A stretch of 41,409 nt of DNA from NCBI GenBank assembly GCA_041649955.1, contig JBAZMD010000006.1, positions 1-41,409 on the forward strand, given 5' to 3'. This document shows positions 1-7,960 of this stretch, piece after piece. Origin of the DNA: JAQUPP01 sp041649955 (lineage in GTDB: Bacteria; Patescibacteriota; Patescibacteriia; UBA2591; JAQUPP01). The translations under genes and the position numbers were made by a program. The stretch's first letter is position 1. Each line of letters starts with the position of its first letter. The notes beneath the pieces were generated by a model, which made no database searches, was not told where the DNA came from, and saw only the letters and a program-made list of their open reading frames with translations.

Positions 1-1
1 G

Positions 2-73
2 CTCCGGCGGAGGGAATCGAACCCACAACAAGCTGGTTAACAGCCAGCTGCTCTACCATTGAGCTACGCCGGA
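2..73 (-). tRNA. tRNA-Asn (GTT)
   Basis: Read on the minus strand this is a full cloverleaf. The 7-bp acceptor stem is TCCGGCG/CGCCGGA with discriminator G. The D-arm is closed by GCTC/GAGC, the anticodon stem is GCTGG/CCAGC around loop CTGTTAA (anticodon GTT, Asn), and the T-loop is TTCGATT. One T-stem pair is mismatched. It lies downstream of rpoD on the same strand. No CCA is visible before the window edge. Confidence 0.95.
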
Positions 74-167
74 ATATTGTAAATGTAAAATGTAAATCTC
101 AAAATGTAAAATTTTATAATTTTTAAATTTCTTTATTATATTATCAGTTATTAATTTACTTTGCAAG

Positions 168-1361
168 TTAGTAGTAGTCTTTAATTTTTTCAATACCCTT
201 GAATTCTCTCATTCGCTCCAATGCCTTAGATTCAATTTGCCTGATTCTTTCACGAGTAACGCAGAAAACTTGCCCCACTTCTTCTAATGTGTGAGCGGCG
301 CCATCGGTTAAACCGAAACGCATATCCAAAATTTTTCTTTCCCGCTGAGGCAAATCAACGACAATTTCTTTAATATAATCTCTTAATAATTTTAAAGCGG
401 CTGAACGATCCGGAGTTAAAGTTTTAACATCTTCAATAAAATCTCCCAATTCCGTGTCGCTGTCTTCATCATCGCCGACCGTGGTTTCAAGCGAAACCGT
501 TTCTTGAGAAATTTTCATTAAATATCTTGATTCGTCAATTGGAATACTCAACTCGCTCGCCACTTCTTCCGGAGTGGGCTGACGTCCAAGTTGCTGAGCC
601 AACCAGCGAGTGGCCTGCTGAAACTTGCTTAAAGTTTCCACCACATGAACCGGAATTCTGATTGTTCGCGATTGATCGGCCAGAGCTCTGGTAACTGCTT
701 GTTTGATCCACCAAGTGGCGTAAGTGGAAAATTTATAACCTCTTTTCCAATCATATTTTTCAACTGCCTTGAATAAACCGATATTGCCTTCTTGAATCAA
801 ATCCAAAAAACTTAATCCATAACCGGTAAATTTTTTGGCAATACTGACAACTAAGCGCAAGTTCGCTTCTATTAATTTTTGAGATGATTTATGATCGCCC
901 TTGTCCTTGGCTTTGGCATATTCCACTTCTTCGGCCGGAGTTAATAATGGAACGCGTCCGATTTCTTTCAAATACATCTGAATTGAATCAGAAGAAAGCT
1001 GGCTTAAATCAAACATTAATCCCCCGTCTTTCCCGGATTTCTTTTCTTCTTTTTTGTGCGGTTTTTCCAAAAATCCTTCCGGAGATTCAATGATTTTAAT
1101 CCCCATTCTTTCCATGTAATCCAAAAAATCTTCGTATTCATTCAAATATTTTTCGCAGCGAGGAAAAGTATAAAAAAGCTCTTTCTCCGTTACAAAACTT
1201 CTCTGTCTGCCTTTATTGATTAATGCCTGAGCGTCTTGTTCCGGCCATTTTATTCGCGAAGCGCTGTCTTGATGATCGGAATTATAAACTTTTTTGGAAA
1301 CTTTTCTCACTATTTTGACCGATTTCTTTTTGCTGATTTTTTGTTTATGATTTGATTTCAT
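168..1361 (-). CDS. rpoD: Primary RNA polymerase sigma factor (sigma-70/RpoD)
   Basis: Housekeeping sigma factor that directs RNA polymerase to -35/-10 promoters. The 397-residue protein has a basic N-terminus, a region 1.1-like segment (about 38-92), region 1.2 (about 123-150, beginning SSDSIQMYLKEIG), region 2 (about 162-240, with DLIQEGNIGLFKAVEKYDW and the melting segment FSTYATWWIKQAV), region 3 (about 241-315) and region 4 with its helix-turn-helix near 357-381 (VTRERIRQIE). It closes a dnaG-GNAT-rpoD arrangement that matches the classical dnaG-rpoD operon with one extra gene. A short palindrome, TTCCG(TCAAAG)CGGAA, lies 9 nt before the start. Promoters elsewhere in the window (TTGACA / TATAAT-like) fit this factor. 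Confidence 0.97.
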   Translation of the reverse strand: MKSNHKQKISKKKSVKIVRKVSKKVYNSDHQDSASRIKWPEQDAQALINKGRQRSFVTEKELFYTFPRCEKYLNEYEDFLDYMERMGIKIIESPEGFLEKPHKKEEKKSGKDGGLMFDLSQLSSDSIQMYLKEIGRVPLLTPAEEVEYAKAKDKGDHKSSQKLIEANLRLVVSIAKKFTGYGLSFLDLIQEGNIGLFKAVEKYDWKRGYKFSTYATWWIKQAVTRALADQSRTIRIPVHVVETLSKFQQATRWLAQQLGRQPTPEEVASELSIPIDESRYLMKISQETVSLETTVGDDEDSDTELGDFIEDVKTLTPDRSAALKLLRDYIKEIVVDLPQRERKILDMRFGLTDGAAHTLEEVGQVFCVTRERIRQIESKALERMREFKGIEKIKDYY

Positions 1362-1369
1362 TGATTTTT

Positions 1370-1385
1370 TTCCGCTTTGACGGAA
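1370..1385. repeat. Short palindrome in rpoD leader
   Basis: On the minus strand this reads TTCCG-TCAAAG-CGGAA, 9 nt upstream of the rpoD start. A near copy occurs at 2352-2367, in the same place before the next gene and with the same AATTAAAATT flank. The two related TCCGCC...GGCGGA stems at 30 kb and 41 kb belong to a longer element. Confidence 0.6.
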
Positions 1386-1423
1386 TTAAAATTTAAATTT
1401 GAAAAACAAAATATTATTATTTT

Positions 1424-2335
1424 TTAACCACTAGTCGAATTATCCCATTCGTAAACATCACTTCCCGACATCTGCCACATTTTTTTCCATTCTCCACTGG
1501 CCATAAAATCCATTTCTTTAACGCCTAAATTAATTGCATTTTTAATTTGGCTGACTGTTAATAATTTGCCCAAATTTTTTATACTTGAATCATGACTACC
1601 CATAATAACAGTATAAGCGCCTTTATAAAGAATGGCGAATTGCGCTCCGTATATCTGATCTGATTTTTTAATAATAACCATCTGCAATATCCCCTTCTCC
1701 TTGGCCCAAAGAATCAAATTCAATAAACTTTTACTGAAACCGGGGGTGGCGAAAAAAGAATCATCTTTAAAACGTTCTAAATTATAGCGAGAAATAATGT
1801 CAATAATATTTTCTTCAAAATTATTTTCTAGACAAGCGGTAAAACCTTGAGCAGACAAACCGTTAAGATCACATTTAAGATTATTGCGGTGCTTCTTGCT
1901 GAAACCTTGCAAATAATCATCAAAACTGGAAAAGTCTGTTAAATTCAAATGATAATAACAATCATCCGGGTGAACTACTGTTTTAAAAGAAGGAAAAAAA
2001 AATTTATCGTCTTGACTGAGATAATCCAAATAAGTATTAGCCGGACATTGTTTTAAAAATTCAGATATAAGTTTTTTATCTTTTAAAAATAATCTGTTTT
2101 CTTCCGGCAAATCATCGCCGATAAAAGAATAGTATTCTTGCTCCGGATTATACCATAATGGCAAAATACCTAAAATTTCATCCCCATCGTAACCAACGAT
2201 AAAATACAACGGGTAATTCGTACCCTTGATAAAACAATCCCTAACTTCCCATAAATCCCACAAGCATTGGTTAGGACTAAACATCTGCCATAATTCTTTG
2301 GCCTCTTTATAATCACTGACTATTTTAAATTTCAT
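1424..2335 (-). CDS. GNAT-like acyltransferase domain protein (BioF2/FemAB-like)
   Basis: The protein is about 303 residues from the ATG at 2335. A longer frame opens at 2395 but runs through the leader palindrome and overlaps the end of dnaG, so the internal start is preferred. The layout resembles FemAB/CelD-like GNAT proteins: an N-terminal half with 'YDGDEILGILPLW', a basic segment 'FSKKHRNNLKCDL' typical of this group, and a C-terminal half with 'QIYGAQFAILYKGAYTVIMGS' and 'LGVKEMDFM'. Such enzymes transfer acyl or aminoacyl groups to cell-wall or small-molecule acceptors, but the substrate here is unknown. It sits between dnaG and rpoD and is probably co-transcribed with them. Confidence 0.65.
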   Translation of the reverse strand: MKFKIVSDYKEAKELWQMFSPNQCLWDLWEVRDCFIKGTNYPLYFIVGYDGDEILGILPLWYNPEQEYYSFIGDDLPEENRLFLKDKKLISEFLKQCPANTYLDYLSQDDKFFFPSFKTVVHPDDCYYHLNLTDFSSFDDYLQGFSKKHRNNLKCDLNGLSAQGFTACLENNFEENIIDIISRYNLERFKDDSFFATPGFSKSLLNLILWAKEKGILQMVIIKKSDQIYGAQFAILYKGAYTVIMGSHDSSIKNLGKLLTVSQIKNAINLGVKEMDFMASGEWKKMWQMSGSDVYEWDNSTSG

Positions 2336-2351
2336 GAACTTTATTAGATTT

Positions 2352-2367
2352 TTCCGCCTTGGCGGAA
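2352..2367. repeat. Short palindrome before the GNAT gene
   Basis: Perfect hairpin TTCCGCC-AA-GGCGGAA lying between the dnaG stop and the ATG at 2335. It is related to the palindrome in the rpoD leader at 1370-1385. Its position suggests an mRNA leader hairpin or an inserted palindromic repeat. Confidence 0.65.
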
Positions 2368-2379
2368 TTAAAATTAAAC

Positions 2380-4203
2380 TTAAGAATGATCGCAAACATT
2401 TATCTCATGCGATAATTCCGTAATTTCCCTGATAATTTTTTCAACCATTTCTTTGTTTTTATTTTTTTCCGCTTCCTTTAATTCCAGCATTACTTTTTCT
2501 CTTCTTCTCTCCAAATGCCGTTTTTTTAAAATGCGGAATAAATTATTGAATTCTTTTTCTATTTCTTTATCTTTTTGCCCTGCAAATTCTTTTTCAACCA
2601 AAAAAAACAAAAAATCAATATATTCCGAATCTTTGTCTTTTAGCGCTTCCTTAATTTGATCAACTTCAATTTTATTATTCTTAATATAACATTCTTTTAT
2701 GATTTTGGCAAGGGTTTGGGCTCTGGGCCTGACAAACATATCAAAAAATAATTTATTCGCTATTTCTCCTTTTTCCGGATATTTTAAAATCAATCCGAGC
2801 AGCATATCGCCTACTTGCTCTTCAGACGAAGGCTTTTCTTTAATTTCAGAATTATCTTCTTCTTTATTTTTTTTGGGCAACTTGATTTTCTTCAAAGCGT
2901 CATGCAAAGAAATTTCCGAAATATCCAAATCATTGCTGAGTTTTTTTACCCAAAGACCTTGTTCAACCGGACTGCCCAATTTGGCAATAAACGGCAATAA
3001 AATTTGCGAAACTTGTTTTTTATTTTCAATGCTCAAAATTTTTGAATCCGGATTGACGCGGGCAATGGCCGAAGAAAAATAATATTCCATAATCGGCAAC
3101 GGTTCTTTAATGGCTTTATTCCAAATCTCCGGTGTCTTCCTGATACATTCGTCAGGATCTTTGCCGGATAATAAATTAAGAATTTTAACATTCAAATCTT
3201 CTTGGAGCAATAAATCTATGCCTCTTTGGGTGGCGTTTTGGCCGGCTGAATCAACATCAAAAGCTAAAATTATATTCGGCGTGTAACGTTTTAAAAGCTT
3301 GATTTGTTCCGAAGTCAAAGCAGTGCCTGAAGTGCAAACCACATTTTTGGTGCCGAATTGATGACAAGCAATCACATCCATGTTTCCCTCAACAAGAATA
3401 ATACTATTCTGAAGTTTGGCTTCCAATTTGGCTTTATCTAAACCGTATAAAACGCGGCTCTTGCTGTAAATTTGAGTTTCCGGCGTATTGATATATTTCG
3501 CCACTTCTTTATTTTTTTCTTCATCGGGCCTGCCCGCCGTAGCTTCAGCGAAGGCGGGCATAACTCTTCCCGTAAAACCGACCACTTGGCCGAAAAGATT
3601 AAAAATCGGAAACATTATCCGATTGCGAAAACGATCATAATATGAAGACTGGCGTGTTGATTTGACAATCATGCCTGACGCTTCAATCTCAGCCGGCTTA
3701 TAACCTCTTTTTGAGAGAAATTCCAAAAGCAAATTTCCTTTTTCCGGCGCAAAACCCAATTGAAATTCAGCAATGGTTTTTTGATCCAATTCCCTTTCTT
3801 TAAGATATTGTCTGGCTTTTTCCGCAGAAGAAGATTCCAAAAGAATTTTATGATAAAATTTCGCCGAGATGGAACAGATGTCCTGTAGTTTGGTTTTTTG
3901 GCTGACCTCGGCCTTATCATATTTTTCAATTTTAACTCCGGCGCGCTGAGCTAAAATTCTTAAAGCTTCGGGAAATTCCACTCCTTCTATTTCTCTGATA
4001 AAACCGAAAATGTCGCCTCCTTTGCCGCATCCGAAACAATGCCAAATTTGCCTTTCCGGAGAAATAAAAAATGACGGCGTTTTTTCGCGATGAAACGGAC
4101 AAATCGCTCTGAAATTAGCGCCTGCCTGTTTGAGTTGGATATATTCTGAGAGAACATCAATAATATCCAACTTTGATTTTATTTCATCAATTACGCTGCT
4201 CAT
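2380..4203 (-). CDS. dnaG: DNA primase DnaG
   Basis: Synthesises RNA primers for replication. The protein is 607 residues from the ATG at 4203; a TTG two codons upstream would give 609. Domains in order: a CHC2 zinc finger (Cys37, His40, Cys58, Cys61 in TTG numbering, 'CPFHREKTPSFFIS' and 'HCFGCGKGG'), the catalytic core, and TOPRIM ('SIILVEGNMDVIACHQFG', 'ILAFDVDSAGQ'). A helicase-binding-like C-terminal part ends the protein. An unusual in-frame insert lies near residues 215-228 ('MPAFAEATAGRP'), encoded by a palindrome at 3531-3560 that interrupts the usual 'GR...KYINTPET' segment. The gene overlaps the end of rpiB by 17 nt from the ATG, which implies co-transcription. Confidence 0.96.
   Translation of the reverse strand: MSSVIDEIKSKLDIIDVLSEYIQLKQAGANFRAICPFHREKTPSFFISPERQIWHCFGCGKGGDIFGFIREIEGVEFPEALRILAQRAGVKIEKYDKAEVSQKTKLQDICSISAKFYHKILLESSSAEKARQYLKERELDQKTIAEFQLGFAPEKGNLLLEFLSKRGYKPAEIEASGMIVKSTRQSSYYDRFRNRIMFPIFNLFGQVVGFTGRVMPAFAEATAGRPDEEKNKEVAKYINTPETQIYSKSRVLYGLDKAKLEAKLQNSIILVEGNMDVIACHQFGTKNVVCTSGTALTSEQIKLLKRYTPNIILAFDVDSAGQNATQRGIDLLLQEDLNVKILNLLSGKDPDECIRKTPEIWNKAIKEPLPIMEYYFSSAIARVNPDSKILSIENKKQVSQILLPFIAKLGSPVEQGLWVKKLSNDLDISEISLHDALKKIKLPKKNKEEDNSEIKEKPSSEEQVGDMLLGLILKYPEKGEIANKLFFDMFVRPRAQTLAKIIKECYIKNNKIEVDQIKEALKDKDSEYIDFLFFLVEKEFAGQKDKEIEKEFNNLFRILKKRHLERRREKVMLELKEAEKNKNKEMVEKIIREITELSHEINVCDHS
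3531..3560. repeat. Palindromic element inserted in frame in dnaG
   Basis: Inverted repeat TGCCCGCC (3531-3538) / GGCGGGCA (3553-3560) with an inner CTTC/GAAG pair. It is translated as part of DnaG ('PAFAEATAGR'), in a loop before the conserved 'KYINTPET' segment. The peptide and the palindrome resemble repeats seen across CPR genomes; that resemblance is from general knowledge, not a search. Confidence 0.8.
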
Positions 4204-4639
4204 TTTCAATTTTTTTTACTTTATTAATTCTTCTTGAATATTTCATTTTTTGCAGCGGTTTGGTTTTTAACCAAATTTTAATTATTTCCTTGGCCGATTT
4301 AATTGAAGTAATATGTCCGCCCAAGGTTAAAATATTGGCTTGATTATGATCTGCCGCGTGCTTGGCAGTTAACTTATTCCAAGCCGGCATGGCGTAAATT
4401 CCTTCTACTTTATTGGCTGCCAAAGCCATTCCTTGGCCAGTGCCGCAAAATAAAATTCCTTTGGAATTTTTTTCTTGAGCCACTTTTTTCGCCACTTGAT
4501 AAGCAAAATCAGGATAATCATCTTCTGAATTTAAAATTTGATTACCTAAATCTTGATATTTAAAACCTGAATTTTTTAAATATTTTTTTATTTCTTCTTT
4601 TAATTTAAATCCGGCGTGATCCGCCCCTAAATAAATCAT
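4187..4639 (-). CDS. rpiB: Ribose-5-phosphate isomerase B (RpiB/LacAB family)
   Basis: Interconverts ribose-5-phosphate and ribulose-5-phosphate in the cytoplasmic pentose phosphate pathway. The 150-residue protein has the family marks: 'GADHAGF' near the N-terminus (phosphate and base residues Asp7, His8), 'FCGTGQGMALAANK' with the likely catalytic Cys65, and 'HNQANILTLGG'. The C-terminal basic tail 'KYSRRINKVKKIENEQRN' corresponds to the R..R-I..IE..R end of the family. The length matches known RpiB. It precedes dnaG and overlaps its start. Confidence 0.93.
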   Translation of the reverse strand: MIYLGADHAGFKLKEEIKKYLKNSGFKYQDLGNQILNSEDDYPDFAYQVAKKVAQEKNSKGILFCGTGQGMALAANKVEGIYAMPAWNKLTAKHAADHNQANILTLGGHITSIKSAKEIIKIWLKTKPLQKMKYSRRINKVKKIENEQRN

Positions 4640-4664
4640 AAATAATATTTTTTATTTTAATATT

Positions 4665-5090
4665 TTATGGTAATTTTTTACAATCACTGGGACAAGTTTT
4701 CGCTGTTTCCGCGCATGGACTGCCTATGTCCGAACAAACAACTTCTTGGCATATTTGGTCTCCGCATAAATCAACGCATTTTCCTTTTTCCACCTTGCAT
4801 TCTCCGCTAAAAAATTTCCACTCATCGCATTCCGTACCGTCCGCAAAAACACAAACCCCATACTCGCCCGCCTCATTCTTTCTTATTTCCAATGTTCCGT
4901 TTTGTTCAACGCAATATTTTGAAGCAGGATTAGCTATTCCGGTTTGCGCTTGATTTTCAAATTGCTTTTGAATTTGATTTATTTTTTTCTTTTGCCAATA
5001 ACCGCTTTTCCATAGACAGCATAACAAAATAATTCCGGCAATAACCGCAATAATTATAATGTTAAAAATTAACTTTTTGCTTATTTTCAT
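4665..5090 (-). CDS. Membrane-anchored DUF333-like Cys-rich protein
   Basis: A protein of 141 residues with one N-terminal membrane helix (about 8-26, containing two Cys) and an exported domain. Residues about 54-98 ('ANPASKYCVEQNGTLEIRK', 'YGVCVFADGTECDEW', 'FFSGEC') match the DUF333 pattern of small bacterial lipoproteins. A second Cys-rich stretch ('CVDLCGDQICQEVVCSDIG') follows, so the exported part probably forms disulfides or binds metal. It has no clear lipobox, so it is probably a helix-anchored form. The function is unknown. Confidence 0.7.
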   Translation of the reverse strand: MKISKKLIFNIIIIAVIAGIILLCCLWKSGYWQKKKINQIQKQFENQAQTGIANPASKYCVEQNGTLEIRKNEAGEYGVCVFADGTECDEWKFFSGECKVEKGKCVDLCGDQICQEVVCSDIGSPCAETAKTCPSDCKKLP

Positions 5091-5138
5091 ACGATTAATT
5101 CATTATACCACCATATTTAAAAAATGCAAATTATAACT

Positions 5139-5175
5139 AAAATAGCCCCTCTAACTTACATATAAGGGCTATTTT
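5139..5175 (-). terminator. Terminator-like hairpin
   Basis: The inverted repeat AAAATAGCCC (5139-5148) / GGGCTATTTT (5166-5175) lies just after the stop of the small membrane protein gene at 5195. The U-tract is weak, so it could act on either strand. Confidence 0.65.
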
Positions 5176-5194
5176 AAAAATTCAATCACTTAAA

Positions 5195-5389
5195 TTAAAC
5201 CTTTCTTTTGCTGAATACGAAAATGTAAAGAATTTCCAGTATTCCTAGGGTATTAATTACTAAAAGCGCCACAAACCACCAGACATCATTGCGTCTGGCC
5301 GCTATCCAAAGGGCTATTCCCTTCCACGGCAAAGTCCAGAGAATTATTAAATAAATCGCCCATGTATTTTGCGCTAAAAATTGTGCCAT
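5195..5389 (-). CDS. Small two-helix membrane protein, DUF5652-like
   Basis: A 64-residue protein that is almost entirely membrane: helix 1 about 8-29 ('TWAIYLIILWTLPWKGIALWIA'), a short basic turn ('ARRNDV'), helix 2 about 36-58, and a basic tail 'SKRKV'. The pattern 'W.lPWKG.ALW.AAR....WW....L.N..GILEI.YIF' resembles the DUF5652 family found widely in CPR genomes. The function is unknown. A terminator-like hairpin follows the stop. Confidence 0.7.
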   Translation of the reverse strand: MAQFLAQNTWAIYLIILWTLPWKGIALWIAARRNDVWWFVALLVINTLGILEILYIFVFSKRKV

Positions 5390-5430
5390 AAGATTTTGTT
5401 TAAAATTAATTAATTAAAATATTCAACCTT

Positions 5431-5814
5431 TTATTCTTTGATATTTTCCCACTGTTCCGGACGCCAAGCCGGCGAGGTCGGCAGAACGAGATGTAAATTT
5501 TCAGCAATGATATAAAATTTTTTACCCGGTTCAATAAGAAAAACATCGCCTTCTTTTAATTCATGTTTTTTATCTTCAATAAATAATGTTCCTGAACCGC
5601 TGATTACATAATATATTTCATTGCAAATTTTATTCCGCATCCAGCCGGAATCCGGGACTCTGCCATTAAGTTTTGATAAAGCAAATCCGATATCTTTTGA
5701 AGGCAAGGGATATTCCCAAACTATCCCCTCTTTCGCGATTTGTTTTTCTTTTCTCTGTTCTTTTTTAATTAGCATATGTAATAAATTAAAGATAAAAAAA
5801 TAAGTTAATTTCAT
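5431..5814 (-). CDS. Cupin-domain protein
   Basis: A small beta-barrel protein. Residues about 60-105 carry the cupin signature ('CNEIYYVISGSGTLFIEDKK' followed by 'ELKEGDVFLIEPGKKFYI'). The first cupin motif has Asn-Glu rather than HxH, so metal binding is uncertain. The start is ambiguous. The ATG at 5814 overlaps the stop of the upstream cyclase gene as ATGA, suggesting translational coupling. An internal ATG at 5775 ('MLIKKEQRKE') would drop a hydrophobic stretch not usual for cupins. Its position directly after a sugar-phosphate cyclase suggests an isomerase, epimerase or binding role in the same pathway. Confidence 0.8.
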   Translation of the reverse strand: MKLTYFFIFNLLHMLIKKEQRKEKQIAKEGIVWEYPLPSKDIGFALSKLNGRVPDSGWMRNKICNEIYYVISGSGTLFIEDKKHELKEGDVFLIEPGKKFYIIAENLHLVLPTSPAWRPEQWENIKE

Positions 5815-6821
5815 TTATTAAAATCTTCAATGGTATAAGGAATATCTAAAAGATTAAATAACTTTTTTGTTTTATTAAGAAGCTTATTTTCACGCTCCAT
5901 TTCTAACTGCTTTATAATTCCAATTGCTACCGCAATTCCGTGAGGAATTTTGAGATTTAAATCTTCTTCTGTTCTATCAGAAAAATCATGTCCTCCCCTT
6001 AGAATTCTTCTAGAACCATTCTCGTTTTCTTCTACGTCAATATCAATACATACATTCTTTAAGGCTGCTGCCCAGAAAATTGATTTTTCCAGTTTTTTTA
6101 TGTCAGTAAAAAAATCCTTTCCTGAGCGAAGAATATAATTATAAAGCTTGGTACTCTGAAATAAACCATGTTTTATAATTTCAACTAAACCAATACTGAT
6201 TTGTTTTTTAGGAAGCGATTCAAGAAATCTTTTATCAATAAATATCGCATTTGGTTCGTAAAACGACTTGTAAAAATGTTTATAGGCGCGATTATTGGAA
6301 ACAAAATTTATTCTAACTTTTCCTCCTGCGCCATCAGCCATTGCTATAACAGTAGTCGGGAAAAGAATAAGATTTGCTGACAATTTTTCCGCAAGATAAG
6401 CGCCGACATTAAGAAGCAGGCCTCCCCCAATAACAACCAATGTTAAATTTTGTTTTTTATCCAAATTATGGTTTTTTATCAATTCATCAAGAAAAAATTT
6501 GGTTTTAACTTTCCCCTCAATTGATTTAAGAATGATTGGACTGATATTTTGTTTTTTGATGAATTCTTTAACAAATGATTGTTTACTGACCGATTCATCT
6601 ATAATAAAAATATGATTTTTTGTTAAATTGTAAGTTTTATTTTTTGTAAGATTTTCCAAATCCAACGGACTAAAAGTATAGCTTGAAATTTTTTTTGCTC
6701 TAGGATGAAATTTGGGAACATGAAAAAATATTTTTATCCCATTCAGTTGAGACTCTTTAATTTTCTCAAATTTATCATCAATGGGCTTAGATTTTTTTAT
6801 TATCTCTTGATAAAGCTTCAT
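5811..6821 (-). CDS. Sugar-phosphate cyclase, 3-dehydroquinate synthase-like
   Basis: A protein of 336 residues from the AroB superfamily, which cyclises sugar phosphates with NAD and a metal. Visible are the NAD-binding 'GGGLLLNVGAY' (132-142), 'FPTTVIAMADGAGGK' with Lys168, 'EIIKHG' with metal ligand Glu214, 'GGHDF' with His278 and 'PHGIAVAIG' with His294. Thus the three expected metal ligands remain. It departs from true dehydroquinate synthase: the Asp after the GGG motif is Asn138, and the second His of 'GHTFGH' is Asp282. No other shikimate gene is near. A cyclitol or aminocyclitol-type product is more likely than dehydroquinate, but this is inference. Confidence 0.82.
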   Translation of the reverse strand: MKLYQEIIKKSKPIDDKFEKIKESQLNGIKIFFHVPKFHPRAKKISSYTFSPLDLENLTKNKTYNLTKNHIFIIDESVSKQSFVKEFIKKQNISPIILKSIEGKVKTKFFLDELIKNHNLDKKQNLTLVVIGGGLLLNVGAYLAEKLSANLILFPTTVIAMADGAGGKVRINFVSNNRAYKHFYKSFYEPNAIFIDKRFLESLPKKQISIGLVEIIKHGLFQSTKLYNYILRSGKDFFTDIKKLEKSIFWAAALKNVCIDIDVEENENGSRRILRGGHDFSDRTEEDLNLKIPHGIAVAIGIIKQLEMERENKLLNKTKKLFNLLDIPYTIEDFNK

Positions 6822-6846
6822 AAAAAAAATATTAAAATTGAATAAT

Positions 6847-7902
6847 TTACTTTTTCTTTTTTATTACATTCATTATATTAACATATCGTTTATACCAAGT
6901 ACTTGGTTTTGTGCCCCCGCCCGCGGATATTATTGATGTTCTGTTTGAAAATAAAGATTTAATCTCCGGAAGTTTTTTCATTCTGTATTCATTCATCTTG
7001 CGCACGACATCGGATAAATTATCGCTTCTCACATCTCCCATTTCTAAATATGCGGGATCTTCCTGAAAAAACCAGTCGCAACTGAGACCCGTTCTTCTGT
7101 CAATAACAATCTTTCCGACATTATTTATGTGCAAACTGGGTATTATTCCCTGGCAAAGAGTTCTTTTGTACGAATAACCCAAAATTTTATCTATTTTTGC
7201 TTTTAACTCAATCAAGTCGCTTTCTTTTACGGCAAGCTCTTTATAATTTAATTTAGCTCGATGCGTGTATTCCATTTCATCAACGCATGGAAAAATATTA
7301 TGCTTCTTGCAAAAATTAATGACACTGGGGATTGCGTCGAGATTCAGCTTTGTCGCAACAATGGAGAACGCAAGGTTGGTTTCATTATCTGAATTTACTT
7401 TTATGAAATTATTTTGAATAAGCTTGTCCACGAAATCATATATTTTCTTGCTGGCTCCATTTTTGCATAAAATTTTATCAAATACTTTTCCGTCAAATGT
7501 GTCTAATTTGAGTATGATATTGGCATTATATTTTTTTAAAAATTTCACGTCTTCGTCTTTATAAGCCAAACCATTGGTAAAAAAAGAAACCTTGATTTTT
7601 TGGTCTTTTAAAAATTTGAGAATGTCAAAAAAATAATTTTCTTCTCTTGGTTCTCCCAGACCGCAAATAAAAAGCCATTGAAGTCCCAATTTCTTGAGGT
7701 TTAAAATCAGTTTTTTTATTTCCGGAAACGTCAATTCGCCGCGATTTGCCATACCTGACCTTGAATCGCAATATAAACATCGGCAATAACTGCATTTGGC
7801 TGTCAATTCAAGATAAGCTGTAGGAATTTTTCCCTTAGCATATTTTTTCAGAGCATTGTCCAATATTTTGGGGCTCCATGGATAATATTCAAGCTTTTTC
7901 AT
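6847..7902 (-). CDS. Radical SAM protein with SPASM-like C-terminus
   Basis: The protein is about 351 residues from the ATG at 7902; a TTG six codons upstream is less likely. The 4Fe-4S motif reads 'KCSYCRCLYCDS': Cys37, Cys40, Cys42, Cys45, that is CX4CX2C with one extra Cys rather than the usual CX3CX2C. 'GLGEPREEN' corresponds to the SAM-binding GGEP motif, and 'FFTNGLAY' and 'LKLDTFDG' are the later barrel strands. The C-terminal part has spaced cysteines ('LCQG', 'GLSCDWFF') and 'MGDVRSDNLSDVVRK', resembling the auxiliary-cluster end of SPASM proteins. It lies between the methyltransferase and the cyclase genes and probably shares their pathway. Confidence 0.85.
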   Translation of the reverse strand: MKKLEYYPWSPKILDNALKKYAKGKIPTAYLELTAKCSYCRCLYCDSRSGMANRGELTFPEIKKLILNLKKLGLQWLFICGLGEPREENYFFDILKFLKDQKIKVSFFTNGLAYKDEDVKFLKKYNANIILKLDTFDGKVFDKILCKNGASKKIYDFVDKLIQNNFIKVNSDNETNLAFSIVATKLNLDAIPSVINFCKKHNIFPCVDEMEYTHRAKLNYKELAVKESDLIELKAKIDKILGYSYKRTLCQGIIPSLHINNVGKIVIDRRTGLSCDWFFQEDPAYLEMGDVRSDNLSDVVRKMNEYRMKKLPEIKSLFSNRTSIISAGGGTKPSTWYKRYVNIMNVIKKKK

Positions 7903-7960
7903 GTTAAAGATATAACACAATCTTAGTATTAATAAATTTTTTAAAAGAAATAGACTTATA

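Noticed and set aside
5811..6821. Calling the cyclase AroB
   Set aside because: Active-site changes (Asn138, Asp282) and the lack of shikimate neighbours make the substrate uncertain.
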